Shown: piece after piece, positions 1-12,100 of the stretch
Position numbering within the stretch: position 1 is the first letter of the stretch
Layout of the letters: the number at the start of each line of letters is the position of its first letter
Position numbers and translations under genes: made by a program
Notes under the pieces: model-generated
What the model saw: only the letters and a program-made list of their open reading frames with translations
The model's database searches: none
What the model was told of the DNA's origin: nothing
Assembly (NCBI GenBank): GCA_003117195.1
Contig: BDSI01000021.1
Coordinates: 496,001-560,000 of the forward strand
Length of the DNA stretch: 64,000 bases
Reading direction: 5' to 3'
Source: Eudorina sp. 2006-703-Eu-15
Taxonomy: Eukaryota; Chlorophyta; Chlorophyceae; Chlamydomonadales; Volvocaceae

Positions 1-1005
1 AGCGTGGTCTGGGTGATGAGCAGCGCCAACAGCACCAGCAGCAGCCCCGTCAGCAGCCAGGAGGGCAGCATCACGTTGAGCATGACACCTGGCGGACGGA
101 AGGGGGACGTGCACGGTGTGCCCGCCAGCACCGACCACCGAGGTTGCGGGGGTGTCGGGGTGGACTGGGCAGGGGCGAGGGGGGGCCCTGCAGATGCGAC
201 GATGCGGCACAGCCACGTGCGCCAGGGCCAAGGAGTGTCCGGTGGTCAGACATGGGGTCCCTTTTGGGGTCCGCTGCGTAACGTTCCTTCATTCCTTCAT
301 GGGGTCAGGAGGACACGAGCCGGGTCGGAAGTCTCGCAGCAGGGTGCAAAGATGGTTGGCAGTTCTGGTGCTGTGATCAGTGCCGTACCTATGCCCACGC
401 CCATGAGGAGGATGGGGGTCATGACGGCGGCGAGCGTGAAGTCCACCAGAGCGACCCGTGGGTCGCTGGGGTGGTGGTGCAGGAGATTGGCCGCCAGTGA
501 CGCGGCCGCGCCGCAGGTGATGCATGCCTGCGACAAAGATGTGCTGGACTTGAGGTCTGCGGGGAGGTGGAGGCAAGGCAGGAAACACCGTCGTGTGTGT
601 GGGGCCGGCAAAAGCTTTCTTGGGTGTGAGCCGGCAAGGCCTTCAGCAAGGAGGGAGCTGGTCGATTCAACGATATGGTATCTTTCAATTGTTTTAGAGC
701 CGCAATGCACTTACTGAAGCCGACCAGAGCGTTCAGTAGCGGGATGAAAATCGCTCCGCCCCCGACGCCCGACGAGCTTGCCACCGCACCGACCTGCGCG
801 GCATCAGAAAATTGTGAATGCGTAGTATAATATGTATCCACTGAGCGGCTACATTCATGCATCAGGATCGAGGCCGCTTGAGCGATGACTATCAACGGTA
901 ATCCCTCGCACGTGACGGCCGACCCACCAAAACGATGACGCCGATCGAAATGAGGGTGCGAGTGTTTGATGCAAATGGTGAATCATCGTCGAGCTCATCG
1001 CGCAT
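1..1005 (-). CDS. TauE/SafE-family membrane permease, 3'-partial, at least 4 exons
   Basis: Exons, reading down the minus strand, are 1005-928, 793-715, 556-389 and 88 to beyond position 1. Donors are GTGGGT, GTAAGT and GTACGG; acceptors are GCGCAG, CCGCAG and CGCCAG; all phases agree. The spliced product has a short acidic N-terminus (MRDELDDDSPF), then a hydrophobic helix leading into the glycine motif SGVGGGAIFIP, then GFNLKSSTSLSQACIT, a loop ending in DFTLAAVMTPILLMGVGI, and GVMLNVMLPSWLLTG followed by another helix. This order (GxGGG-[AL]-F-x-P, F-x-L-K-[ST]-S-T, a proline-containing helix, N-V-M-x-P-x-W) is the plant-type sulfite exporter TauE/SafE fold, normally 7-8 membrane helices of which about four are seen. 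TauE/SafE proteins move sulfonates or other anions across membranes; the substrate here cannot be told. The start is the ATG at 1005-1003, but an upstream exon is possible. The C-terminal part lies outside the window. Confidence 0.85.
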
Positions 1006-1552
1006 CCTGCTTCCTGCCCACACGATTGCACTGAGCCCGCGGTGTCGGCGTCCAGCCCCGGCCTGGTGGCCTTGGGAGCAGTCGCACCAGCTTTACTGGC
1101 AATCGGTTAAAGTGAATTAAGATATATTACAATTCATTCATGCCGTCGTTTATGAAGCACAGTTGGGGTTGCGCCCAGAAAACTTCCGTTGAGCCGATGG
1201 CAGGACCTGCTCGCATCATGCAGAGTACACGAATTGCATTACGGACAAGCGTTCAGATGATGTATTCCTATATTGTAGGCATAGGTTTCCTCTGTGCATG
1301 ACCAATGTCGTGATCAATATGCCCAAATCGTTGGAATCGTCCATTCCATGATGCCAAACAAGCCTTGTCGACTTTCCTCTGGCACGGAGGGTTATATATT
1401 TGAAAATTGAATAGATGTAATGGCAACATAACAAGATTATGTCAAACCAGAATACAAATGAACGTGCAGTAGAGAACAGCTGACCCTTCAAGGCTCTCGG
1501 AATCGGTTGTGGTCCATGCGGCCTCAGCAATAGATTCTCACAACAATGTTAT
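1006..1552. promoter_or_regulatory. AT-richer intergenic gap between divergent genes (putative shared promoter)
   Basis: This stretch separates the minus-strand permease from the plus-strand coiled-coil/J gene, so it should carry both promoters and 5' leaders. It is visibly poorer in GC than its surroundings, with runs such as gatatattac near 1121. No TATA box or operator could be assigned with confidence, and no coding exon was recognised on either strand. Confidence 0.4.
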
Positions 1553-4500
1553 ATGACTTGTCACAAGGTGCATGACCGTGTCCGTTTTAGTGTTTCTCGT
1601 GTTCACACTGTGGTAGCCTCGGTTGCGCTGAACGTTACGAGGATGATGAAGCTCCATCTACAGCACAAGTCAGTGGAGTTGACGGACGACGTAAGGGATG
1701 AGGGGCTACTTGACCAGCAGGATGGTGCGGGTCGCGAGGTGCGGAAGCAGCGGAGAGAGAGTCCAAGCGGGCGCAGCGCAGGCAGCCCGAGCTCAAGCCA
1801 TAGCAGCGGGTTCAGCAGCACGATTTTAGCCCAATCTCCGGAGGACGCACTGTCGGCGATGTTCGATGAGCGGGCCTCACTGCTCGTGTCAACGCTGGAC
1901 AGTGCGCGCACCAAATGCGAGCTTTTACAAGAGCAGCTTAACGAATCTACTTCCGTATGCAGCAGTTATGCCGCACGGTAAGGCTGCGGCACCGCGCGGC
2001 AAGAGCCATTGCCCGATAGTCAGACTGTTGGTGTACAACTTTTCCTTTCAGTTTGTCACGGAGCGAAGACACCGTGAGACGGCTCAAAGTAGAGTCGGAG
2101 CAGTTGAAGGAGCGCGAACGACAGCTTCAGCAGGATGTAAGCGCGCCGGGTGGGAGCTTCGGGCGAGATGCGGGTGTTTGCCTTCGCAGACCGCGGATGC
2201 GGCTCGAGCGCATCAATGGCCCCGCGGGTCCTTGATCCTGTATGCTTCCTTCCCCAGCAACATACCACATGTTAGCGGCCTGCGCCCAGGAAGCGCTTGG
2301 GCCAATGCTGAGATCCTATCGCCCCTCCTGCACGCAGGTGACGCGACTGGAGGCCTTGCTAGAGGCGGGCCGACTGCAGGTTGGTACGGGGAGCATGGAG
2401 GACCGAGAGCAGCATCTAAAGCGACTGCCAGTTGAATGCCGGATGCAGGCTTGTGCATCCCTGGCTGACCAGGCTCCCAACCGTCCCGTCCGCCTTGCCT
2501 GCGGACGTGACCCGCCCTCCGCCAGGCCACCTTCGCGGAGGCGCGCCACCAGGCGGCGCTGGCGGAGGAGCGCGTACGATCGGAGCGGCTGCGGGCCATG
2601 CGGGACGATGCTCTGCAGCAGGTACGGCCCGCTGGCGTGGCCCTTCCTGGATGGGTCCACCCGCAAAGGGGGCCGGGCCGGGAGGGGGCCGGAGCTTTTA
2701 AAAAATACACCCGATACACCAGGGGAAACCCCTTGGGGGGTCATTCTGTGTACGATGGCCCAGGATTGCTGTCACACGTCCCGGGGCAGCCCATGCGCGG
2801 TCTCTAGAGTCCGACCGGCAAAGCGTACGTCCACAGCTCCGAGCAAGCGTGGCCTTTTAAGACGTCCGCGCTGCCCTGCGCTCTCCATGGTCTCGAATGA
2901 ATGACGTCACAGCGGACCCCACGGGCCATCGGTGACAGCCTAAGCCTCCTCGCCACACACTGCGAAGGGGAAAGCGCGCCCCTTCAGGCGCATCGGACAC
3001 AAGCGCACCGGGAACCTGGCCCCGGCCCGCACTTCTAGGAACCCACCCTGTTCCTGGGTTCCATTAACCCTCCTCCCTCCAAGGCCTGCCCTGTGTAATC
3101 TGTGAATGAGCTGCTGCTGCTGCTTGGATGTTTCATTAAGAGACACCACCTTCAAGGGACACGAACCTGCGGCTATGACAATGATGTCTTCCCCAAGTAT
3201 TCCCCAACGACGCCCCTCTCCGGCCCGGACCTGGTTCTGCAGCGGGACAACGCGCTCAGCGAGCTGTCGGGATGCTACGCGGACCTGGATGCCCTCCAGG
3301 TAGGCGTCCGGTGGTGGTGTGGTGTCGGTGATGAGGCGCCCTCCATGGACGTGGTGGGGTTGGGGCTCGCCGCGTGCCGCGTCGGATACGACATCGCAGG
3401 CCGTCGTGCTCCGGCAGCTGGCGCGGCCAGCGTTCAAGGCTGAAAGTCGGTCGTGGCGCAGCCGCTTCTTGTCGCTCACGTTGTGTGCCCCGGCCGTGGT
3501 GTCCACCCCCGTCCCCCAAACCTTGTGCATTCTGCCTCTGGGCAGGCCACCCTGGCTGACTCAGCGCTGTACGTACGGTACCTTCGCAAGCGCATGCTGG
3601 ACCTGGAGCTTCTGGCGGCCAGGCAGCAGCAGCAACCAGGTGAGGCGCCTGAGGCAGGCTGCCGTTGGGCAGATCTCTGCGGGTTTAGGAGCAGGGTCCA
3701 TGTATCAGTGTTGACTGCCCCCTCGCAGCATGTTTGAGTTGGGGTCCCCCTCGCAGCATGTTTTAGGACCTGGGATCCAGCCCCTCCCTCTGACGGGACC
3801 GACCTCCCGGATGGGTCAACGCCCCTGGCGTCCGGCCCTATCCCTGATGTGCCGCAGGCGCCTCGGACAAGGGCGGTGCGAGCGGCAGCGGCGTGTTCAG
3901 CCTGGGCAGCATCCGCACGGCCATCCAGGCGGCAGTCGCGGAGGCGGCGCAGTGCAGCGAGGAGGAGCGCCGCAAGCGCATCCGGCAGCTGCAGCTGCGA
4001 TGGCACCCGGGTGCGTGCTGGGAAGGGTGCCGGATCTGGGTGGCGGCCGAGGGGTGGGGACTGGGGCTGGGGACGCGCTGGGAAGGGGTGCGTCGGCACT
4101 CGGCACTGACGGGCCTGACGCCTTAACGGCTGCCATATGGTGGTGGACGCCCGCCTGCCACCCACGCATCCGGCGACAGTGTCGCAGCTCCCACACCCCG
4201 AAGCGCGCGGATCTGGGTCGGATCTGCCACTGGGTGTTAAGGGGGTTGTTAACAGTGGTGGCGCTGGTGACAGAACAGCGCGGATGCTGGTGGTGCGGAA
4301 GGTGCGCAAGGGGGGGGATACCTCGGTACCTCCAGCCTGATCAGGACCCACCTGACATCGCCCTTGACCCAAATGGCCCTGACATCCCAGCCGCCGCGGG
4401 GATGGGGGGTGGGGAGACTTGGTCAGTGGAGCGGGTCGGGGCAGCGGCGGTAGCAATCGGAGGCGGGCCCGGAGTGGCCGCGGGGGTGGGGGTTGGCAGC

Positions 4501-4845
4501 CGCACCGGTGCCTACGAGGCGATGCGCCCATTGTGTCCCAGAGCGGGTTGGGGTAGGGCGGATGAGGGGATCCAGTTGCAGCAGACCCAGACCCGTGTCA
4601 TGCCGCTGGGATGTTTCTTGGGTTGATCGTGAGGAATGTCTGTTCCGTAACGGGTGGGTTTGGCACGAGGATGCTGTCTTCACTCCTTGGTCCCCATGTC
4701 AAGCATGTCACGTCTACCTACCACGCCGGGACCTGCGCCTTTTTGACTTGCAGATAAAAACCCTGTCCTGACCGAGTTTGCGACGGAGGTGACTAAGATT
4801 ATCAACGAGGCTGTGGCGGAGATGGAGCAGGCAGGGGGCGCGTGA
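1553..4845 (+). CDS. Coiled-coil protein with C-terminal sacsin-type J domain, 8 exons
   Basis: Exons are 1553 (or 1643)-1977, 2052-2136, 2338-2379, 2526-2621, 3243-3299, 3546-3639, 3858-4010 and 4754-4845. All junctions are GT-AG and in phase, giving 347 residues from the ATG at 1553 or 317 from the ATG at 1643; the later start (MMKLHLQHK) looks more natural. Exon 1 is Ser-rich then helical. Exons 2-6 are short heptad-like segments rich in Glu, Arg, Leu and Gln (for example RRLKVESEQLKERERQLQQD), so a coiled coil is likely. Exons 7-8 encode a compact C-terminal domain with the pattern E-E-E-R-R-K-R-I-R-Q-L-x-L-R-W-H-P-D-K-N-P followed by an amphipathic helix (TEVTKIINEAV). That is a J domain with the diagnostic HPD, of the variant seen at the C-terminus of sacsin. 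J domains stimulate Hsp70 ATPase, so a co-chaperone or adaptor role is inferred. The stop is TGA at 4843-4845. The next gene starts 510 bp downstream on the same strand. Confidence 0.8.
3718..3764 (+). repeat. Short direct duplication in an intron
   Basis: An 18-bp string (ccccctcgcagcatgttt) occurs at 3718-3735 and again at 3747-3764, inside the intron between exons 6 and 7 of the J-domain gene. It contains a cag and could present decoy acceptors, but the in-phase acceptor is at 3857. Confidence 0.7.
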
Positions 4846-5355
4846 GGTGGTGGGGGTGTGTCACGATATGGTGCGGAGTGCCGCTGCGGCCGTCTTTTAA
4901 AATGCTGGAGCCGTGACTCACTGCGCCCCGCTTACTTGTTTGATTAACGATTGCCTTGAGCGTTTTGCCTTAGGATGCGTTTACGGGATTAGGATCCGTA
5001 CTGGGCGCCAAGGGGGTCGAGGCCTGCTATCATATTACTTCGGGTGACCAAATCGACTATGCTGCGTGAAAATGTGCAGACATTGGCAACCCTTACTGGT
5101 TGTTTGCGCTCACTTAACCGTCGTGAAGACCTAGTTTAAACTCCACAGACCAAAGAACAGGGCAACTGTAGAATGATTTTCTCTTAATATCTTTTCTTCA
5201 TGTGCCAAATTCTTTTGATGCTGTATGTCAGACTGGGGTCAGTCGCTCCGGTCATTTCACATTTCAGCACCACAGACCAGTATGTTTACCGCGATCTGGA
5301 TGATCGATTGTTTCCACTAAGCTCACTTACTCACTAGGTCAGTCGCATTTATAGA
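4846..5355. other. Intergenic: 3' UTR of the J-domain gene and promoter of the giant gene
   Basis: A 510-bp gap between the stop codon of the J-domain gene and the ATG of the giant SWIM-GHKL gene, both on the plus strand. From about 5040 to 5300 it is AT-richer. I saw no canonical TGTAA polyadenylation signal (a TGTAG is present near 5167) and no recognisable promoter motif. No coding sequence was recognised. Confidence 0.45.
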
Positions 5356-6114
5356 ATGGATGGCGGTGGCGGTCATCCCCCACCACCAGTCCCGAACGCG
5401 CTGCTGCGCAATGCGCTGCGAGGCCTTCAGCGGCCTTCACGGACAGGACAAGCGAATCAACCGACAGTTTCAGATAGCTCATCGCATGGGGCCGCTCAGT
5501 CGGAAGCGAGCAGCACGCGCAGAGCGGAAGCGGTGCGCCGGTCACAGCCGACAGGAGCCGCTGAACCGGGGCAGGCCAACCCCCGAAGGGGTCAGCAGTC
5601 CCAGCAGCACCTCACGCAGCAAGGCGGGCCCCAGGCACAACACCATGTGGCTCATCAGGCACAGCCGGGGTTCTACCCAGAGACCCCGAATCCGGTGAGC
5701 CGAATGGGGAACATCATCCGGCTGTGTGGGCACGCCGTTGACCATGTCGTTTAAGCTTATCCTCACCCCGCATGTCATGAATGCTCGGGACTACGGTAAA
5801 TCTGCCGGCTGAGGCACTGTATATCTGCTCGGGGGAAAGGCGCGGTTCGCAAGTCACCATATAGGTTGGTTGCAAGATTTGGCAAGGTTCTGCGGGGGAG
5901 ACCGGACGACAGGTAGCACTGCATGGTCGTTCAGGTAATGCTCACCTCCTTGCATGCATGCACATGCCTTCCTGCATGACGCCACAACCTACTCCCCGCA
6001 GCTGCAGGCCATGCAGCCACAATCGGGCCCGTCGCTCACTTTCGAGGACTTCCTGCGCTCCGTGGCTGCAGCGCAGCTGCAGCAGCCAGCAGCGGCACAG
6101 GCACCACCACAACA

Positions 6115-6145
<31 letters not shown>

Positions 6146-9100
6146 CAACAACAACAACCGCCTTATTTTAGACAGCAACAGCAGCAACAGCCGAGACAGT
6201 CTCAGCACATTCGTGTGCAGCACCAACTGGCTCAACAGCAACAGCAGCAGCAACCGCATTCACAGCGAGGACCGGTGGCGGAAGGCGGACACCCGCCAGC
6301 TCCGGGCGCCGGAAACCCATCAGGTGCCAGCTCAGGCGCCACCGCGCACACCGGGCGAGACCGGGCGCAGGCACCCCGGAACGGAGCCGTGACTCAGCCA
6401 GCGGCGCTGCATCAGACACTGCCACAACATCCGCAGCAGCCTCAACAGCAGCACCCACATCAGCGAGGTGGTCGGCCCCCTCCCCAGTCGTCGGGGTCGG
6501 CCTTGGCATCCGCACAGCCAGCAGCCGCTGCCGCCGCGGCGGCCGCGGCGGTCGGGAGTTCTTTTTCCGCCCAGGTCTCGGCCCCGGCGGCCGCCGCGCC
6601 TCAACCGCCGAACCGCCAACCGCCGCCGCTGCAGGCGCAGCTTCAGCCCTCGTCTCAGCCGCAGCCGCGCGACGCGGGAGGGCGCATGTCGGGTGTGCGC
6701 GGGGAGGGCCGGTCGCAACAACAACCGCCACTGCCTGCGGCACATCAGCAGCAGCTGCAGCAGATGGCCCAGCAACATGGTCCCACGGGGTTCACGCCTG
6801 GCGCTGCCGGGGGCGGGCCGGCGGCCGTGCCGGCCTTGCAAGGACAGCACCCGGGCGCCAGCCCTGCGGCGGCGCCGCGACGCGGCGTCCTGACGATATC
6901 GCCGCAAGGTGGGTCAACACTCGCCAGCCTGTCTTCCAGAGCGGCCTTCGCTTCCATGCATGGTGTTCGGGAGGGACAGGGAGGTGCGACGCAGTCGCGG
7001 CGGTTGGTCGTCCTCGTATCATGGATGTGTGGGGTGGGGCCGAAGCGTACGACAGACCGCCGCCATGGCTGTGCCAATGGCACCCTGCTTCTGCCGTACC
7101 CTCCCGGGCGAGGAACAGCCCGATTGGGTGCCCCCGCGCTCCCCGGGGCCCATCCAACCCGTCACGACGGCCGCTGTGTTCGCCGCATTCGCTGCCAACG
7201 TCTTGTTCGTCCCCACGCAGATATGGCGCGCCTGACGGCGGCTGCCGCTGCCGCCGCCGCGGCAACGCCCAGGACCGCACCGCCGGGCGCTGCCGGAGGA
7301 TTCGCAGCCGGCGCTGCGCAGCACGGTTCCGGAGCGCAGCGCAGCTTTGGGGCCGGCGTGGGCGCGGCCGTCGGGGCGCGGGGAAACGCCCAGGGGCAAC
7401 TCGCGGGCCGAGCGATGGGAGCGGGCCACGTGGGAGGGCCGTCACGGGATGCCCATCCGTACAGCGCAACAGCCGGCTCCGCGGGCGCTGCGATGATCCA
7501 GTACCCGCGGGCGCTGCGGGGTCGCGGTGGCGTGGCGCTCAACGCCCGTGACTCGGGCGACAAGGACAAGGACTGGCCGGTGGGTGGGCTGGCCCTCCCT
7601 GACAGTGCTACCGGCTGCTGCTTCTACCCACCCCCGCACCTGCGGCGTGTTACTTGTAGCTGGAGACCCAGTAACTCGGCCTGTCCGCACACCCCGGTTG
7701 TAATTGAGTGTTGTGTGCGTGTTTTTCGTTGCGACGCTGTGATCCACCCCGGGGCCCTTTCGCCACCGGGCCCTCTTGAGGTTCTTGCCAACGCATCACG
7801 GCGTGCTTTCTCTGCTGCCACTGCTCTCGCTGCTACCAGTGCCCCCCCCCCCCTGGACGTCAATGTCAAGCACCGCGAAACCACCCCATACCGTCTTGCA
7901 GACTGGTAGCATTAGCAGTACTGTTGTTGGGACTGCAGGACGGTGACCCATCGTACCCTACCTCCTCCTCCCCCTCCCCCGCCTGCCGGCCCCGCCTGCC
8001 GGCCCCGCATGTCGGCCCTGCGTGCCGTCCCCGGCCCCGTCCCCCTCCCCGGGGCCCCGCAGGAGTCCACTTGGCTGCGCAGCGTGGGCGTGGGCGTGCG
8101 CACCAAGGGCGCCCGGCTGGCCTCCATGGTGGACGGCGTGATGGACACCGCGGCGCCGCACCTCTACCAGGTGCACTCCACCAGCGGCATGGCCGAGTGC
8201 TGGCTGGTGGACATGGTGACGGGCCTCTGCAACTGCCCCAACGATTCCAGCGTCTGTTCGCACATCTACGGCGTGTGCTGCCTGGTGCCCAGGTACCGCA
8301 TACGAATGGCCACGCTGGTCAAGGTGAGTGGGCGCGGGCAGGGGGCATAGGAAATTGGTATTTACACGTAGAGCTGCTGCCAGAGCGAATATCCGATAGA
8401 GACTCGACTGTACCGGGATCTCCAGCGGGCAGGGGGGCGGGCAGGGGACGGGCAGCGGCGAGGGGAGGCCGTGTAAGGGCCGAGCCGAGCAGCGGTGGTT
8501 GCGGAGATGAGGGGTGACAGCGGCGCGTGGCGGGCGGGCAGGGGGCGGCAAGCGGCGGAGGGGCAGACGTTGGGGAGGATGGTGGTTGGAGGGAGAGGTA
8601 CTGGTGCCGATGCGGGGGCTGTTGGGACCAAGGGTGAGGTGAGTATGGGCCGGATCCTTGTTCGGGGACCTGAATGTGTCTACCAATTTCCCGTACCTAC
8701 CTCCACATACACTCACGTATACACCAAGGCAACTTTTTGGGCGCTGTTCTGCCCTTGCATGTCACGCAACCCGCCTAACCCCCCCCCCCCCGTTATGCCT
8801 GCCTGCGAACGCGTACGTACATCAAGGCCCGAGAGGCGGTCCGCTTCGCCGCCGAGAAGCAGAAATCACCCGAGGACGCCGTGGACGACCTGGCGCACTG
8901 CATCCGCCGCTGGACGGATGCTGCCGCGGCGGCCACGGCCGCCTCCGCGGCGGCGGCGGTGACCGGCCCCGGGGCCGGTTCGGGGTCCGCGGTCGGCTCC
9001 TCGGGCCGCCGGCAAGCGGCGGGAGGCGCCCCGCACGGTCCCGACCACCGGACCGTCAGCGCCGGCGGCGGCCAGGGCGGGGCGGCGGCAATGCCCGGCG

Positions 9101-12100
9101 GCTACGGCGACTCGGTGGATGCTTGCAGGGTGGGGCCGGGCCGCGCACGCGGCGCCAGGGCGTAGGGGTGTGTGGGCGCGGGCCACAGGCAGGCCTCCGG
9201 CGGTGCCTGTGGCGCTGTGCACTTGTTTTCTAGGGTAGTCCCGGTGGATGGAGAGCATAGAGCGGCACCGCGGCGCCGCTAAGGATGAAGTGGGCGCTGT
9301 CCAGGCTCTTGGCACCCATGCGCCACGGTCGATCTTCTGGAGAACGCAAGCTCAGGAAAGCAAGATAGGAACGGGAGGCATGCTCGGCCTTGTCGCAGTG
9401 CCTGGCCTCCCACCGCTGTGGGCTTACACCTCAGCATCCTACGCGCCCTGCCGTCACCCACACGGCCCCACCACCTGGCCTGTCCTCGCGTTGTCAACCG
9501 CAAACACGCTCCGTGTCTCGCCCCACTTGTCCTGAACTTGTTCCGCGTCTCTTTCCCTAACCCCCGCCACTCCGTAGCTTTGCGCGGAGGTAGCGGTGGC
9601 GCTGCTGCTCCAGGGCGTGGTGGCGGAGGAGGACGTACACGGTCCGGGGCGGCGAGGCGGCCCGCGCCGAAGGCTCTGGTGGCAGCAGGCGGTGCAGGTA
9701 ACAGTCCCCCGTGTGGGGCGCGGGTTGTTGGGGTGTTTGCCTGCGCACCGGAGGTGGGTCCCCCATCAACTCGCCTCGCCTTGCCTCGGGATCCTCCTTC
9801 CACCTCCTTCAAGTCCTCCTCCTCCACCGCGCCAGTGAGCTGGTCCGTGTTACGCCCTCCGTCCGTCTCGAAAGCCTCCTTGCGTCCTTTCTGCCCACCA
9901 AAGCACACATGTCCTCTCACCCTTCCTGTGGCTGAGTCCGTCGAGCGTTGACCGTGCCCACCTGATGTCCCGTAAACCCAACGGTCCGCCGCGCCCTGCA
10001 GGCCTCCGGCGTCCAGCCGCCGCCTCAGCCCCTGGACCCCCCTCGCATCACGCGGCAGCGCCTGGTGGAGGCCGTCCGGGACCAGCTCGCCGCTCAACTG
10101 ACTGCCCTGGTCGCCGAGACGGCAGCCGCGGCGCCAGCACCCGCACCCGCAGGCGCAAGTGCAAGCAGGGGGGGCGAGGCGCTGGCCCCGGCGCAGCCCC
10201 CGCCCTCAGCGCACCCCGCCCTGCAGCCGCTGAAGCCCCTAGCCCCCGGGCCGCCAGCGCCCGTGCCGGCGGCCCTGGCGACGACGGCGGCAGGGCGGCA
10301 TGCTGTGGCTGGCTCGGCAGGCCCTAGCGGCGGTGGTGATGGTGGTGGCACTGGTGGCGACGCGGCCACAGGCGGTGCGCCCCGGTCCGTGCTGGCTCTC
10401 CTTCAGGAGCTGGAGCGGGCGACCTGTGAGGCGCTGGGGATCGACTGCCTCTCGGCGGCGGAGGGCTGGCCCGGTCCGAGGTCCAGGGAGGGCGCCGGCA
10501 GTGGCAGCGGCAGTGGTAGCGGCGGCGGCGGCGGCCAGTCCGGCGGCGCCTCCGTGTCGGAGGGGCTGCTGGCGCTGCTGGCGGAGGGCGGCGCGGCGAT
10601 GGCAGGTGGGGCGCCCGGTGTGCGAATACCGAGCGGTGTTGTGCAGAATACCGAATGGTGTTGTGCATATGCTCTGGAGCGGGGGCCGTGATGAGCAGCA
10701 GCAACACCGCGGAACATGTGCGAAGGGAAGCAAGGAGGAAGCAGGTCGGGGCCTCATGCCATGCCGCACGAACCATGTCGTCGTCGCAGCGACAGGTGTG
10801 CAGCGTGTGAGCTCGGCTTAATCCGGGTGACCGACGTGTACGCCATCCAAGCCCAGGTGCAAACAAGTGAAACTCGCCCGCCCGAACCCAAACTTGTGTG
10901 ATAGTGGCTGTGAGAACAGCCGGCAAGTCTGTGCAGATGACCGTTCTAGAATAGGTGTCGGTTAGCCGTGTTGTGTGCCAGAGGTGGCCTGGGACCTCGA
11001 CGGCGGCGGCAGTTGCAAGAACGCCAGCTCCGCGAGGGCAGCTCCGAAACCACAGCCCTGCCCGCGTGTACGACGCCTTCTCTTCCGTCCCGTGCAGAGG
11101 CTTTCGAACGGGCGTGCGGCCTTGCCCTGGCTTTGGGCCGCTCGGGCAGCACCGGCTCCAGCAGCAGCGACACCCCCGACCAGCCCCCAGCGGCGCCGGA
11201 GGTCCCGGAGGCCGCAGATGCTGCAGCGAGTGCTGACGTCGGCACGGTCCCGGAGCCGCAGCAGCCTGCGGGGGAGGACACGGCTGCCGGCGCCGCGCCT
11301 ACGCCGACGCCCTTGGAGCGGGAAGGTGCTCTGGATGGAGTCGCGGCGACGGCGGCGGTCGCGGACGAGGCGAAGACGGCGGACGCCGCCGCAGATGGAG
11401 GCGGGGGCGTGTCTCCGCTGCTGCAGACGCATCTGGCGGTGTTCTGCGGGCAGGTACTGGCGGCCCTGGGCCAATCCGCCGCGCCGTCGGATGGCGCCAC
11501 GGGCGGCTCGTCGCGGCAATCGGCTGTCACAGGCGGAGGAGCGGGTGGCACAGCGGAGGTGACCCAAGGGTCGGCCGACGCGGACGCGGTCGTGAAGCGG
11601 CTCGCGTGCCAGCACTTTGGCGCGCAGCGCTTCACTGACCTGGTCACCCACGGGTCGGTCGCGCGGCTGCTGGCCGGCGCGCCGCCGGATGGCGCGTCGG
11701 CTCGAGAGCAGCCTGTCTTCGCAACGGCGCTCCTAGCTGGGGCCGAGGACACTGACAGCCCAGACGAGTTAGACCCGTACCCTGCCTCGTCCACGGGGCA
11801 CAGGTCCGGGAGCAGCGGCGGCAACAAAGACTTGCTGCTCGAAGCAATCTCACTCGTGGCGGCGCCCGTCGGCTCCTTGCCCACGAACGACGGCGGTGTT
11901 GCCATACTGTCGTACCTGTCGACGGTGTCGACGCTGGCGGCGGGCGGCGGCGCCGACGGGGATGATGATGACCTGGGCGCCGGGCTGGCCGCGCTGGCGA
12001 TGGCCGCGGCATCCGAGAGGCTGGGTGGCCCCGTGGTGGCGCTGGCGCTGCCCGGTGTGGGGCCGGCGGGGGCTGTCGAGGGGGCGGTGGTGCTGGTCGA

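Noticed and set aside
8063..8323. SWIM finger as a remnant of a Mutator/FAR1-like transposase
   Set aside because: No transposase core, terminal inverted repeats or target duplication was seen, and the exon is in phase with its neighbours.
8063..9165. SWIM exon as a separate gene ending at the TAG at 9163-9165
   Set aside because: The next clear exon (from 10002) has an in-frame TGA at 9963 and no ATG, so it needs an upstream exon. 9578-9697 and 8827-9129 connect in phase, and no TGTAA signal is seen between.
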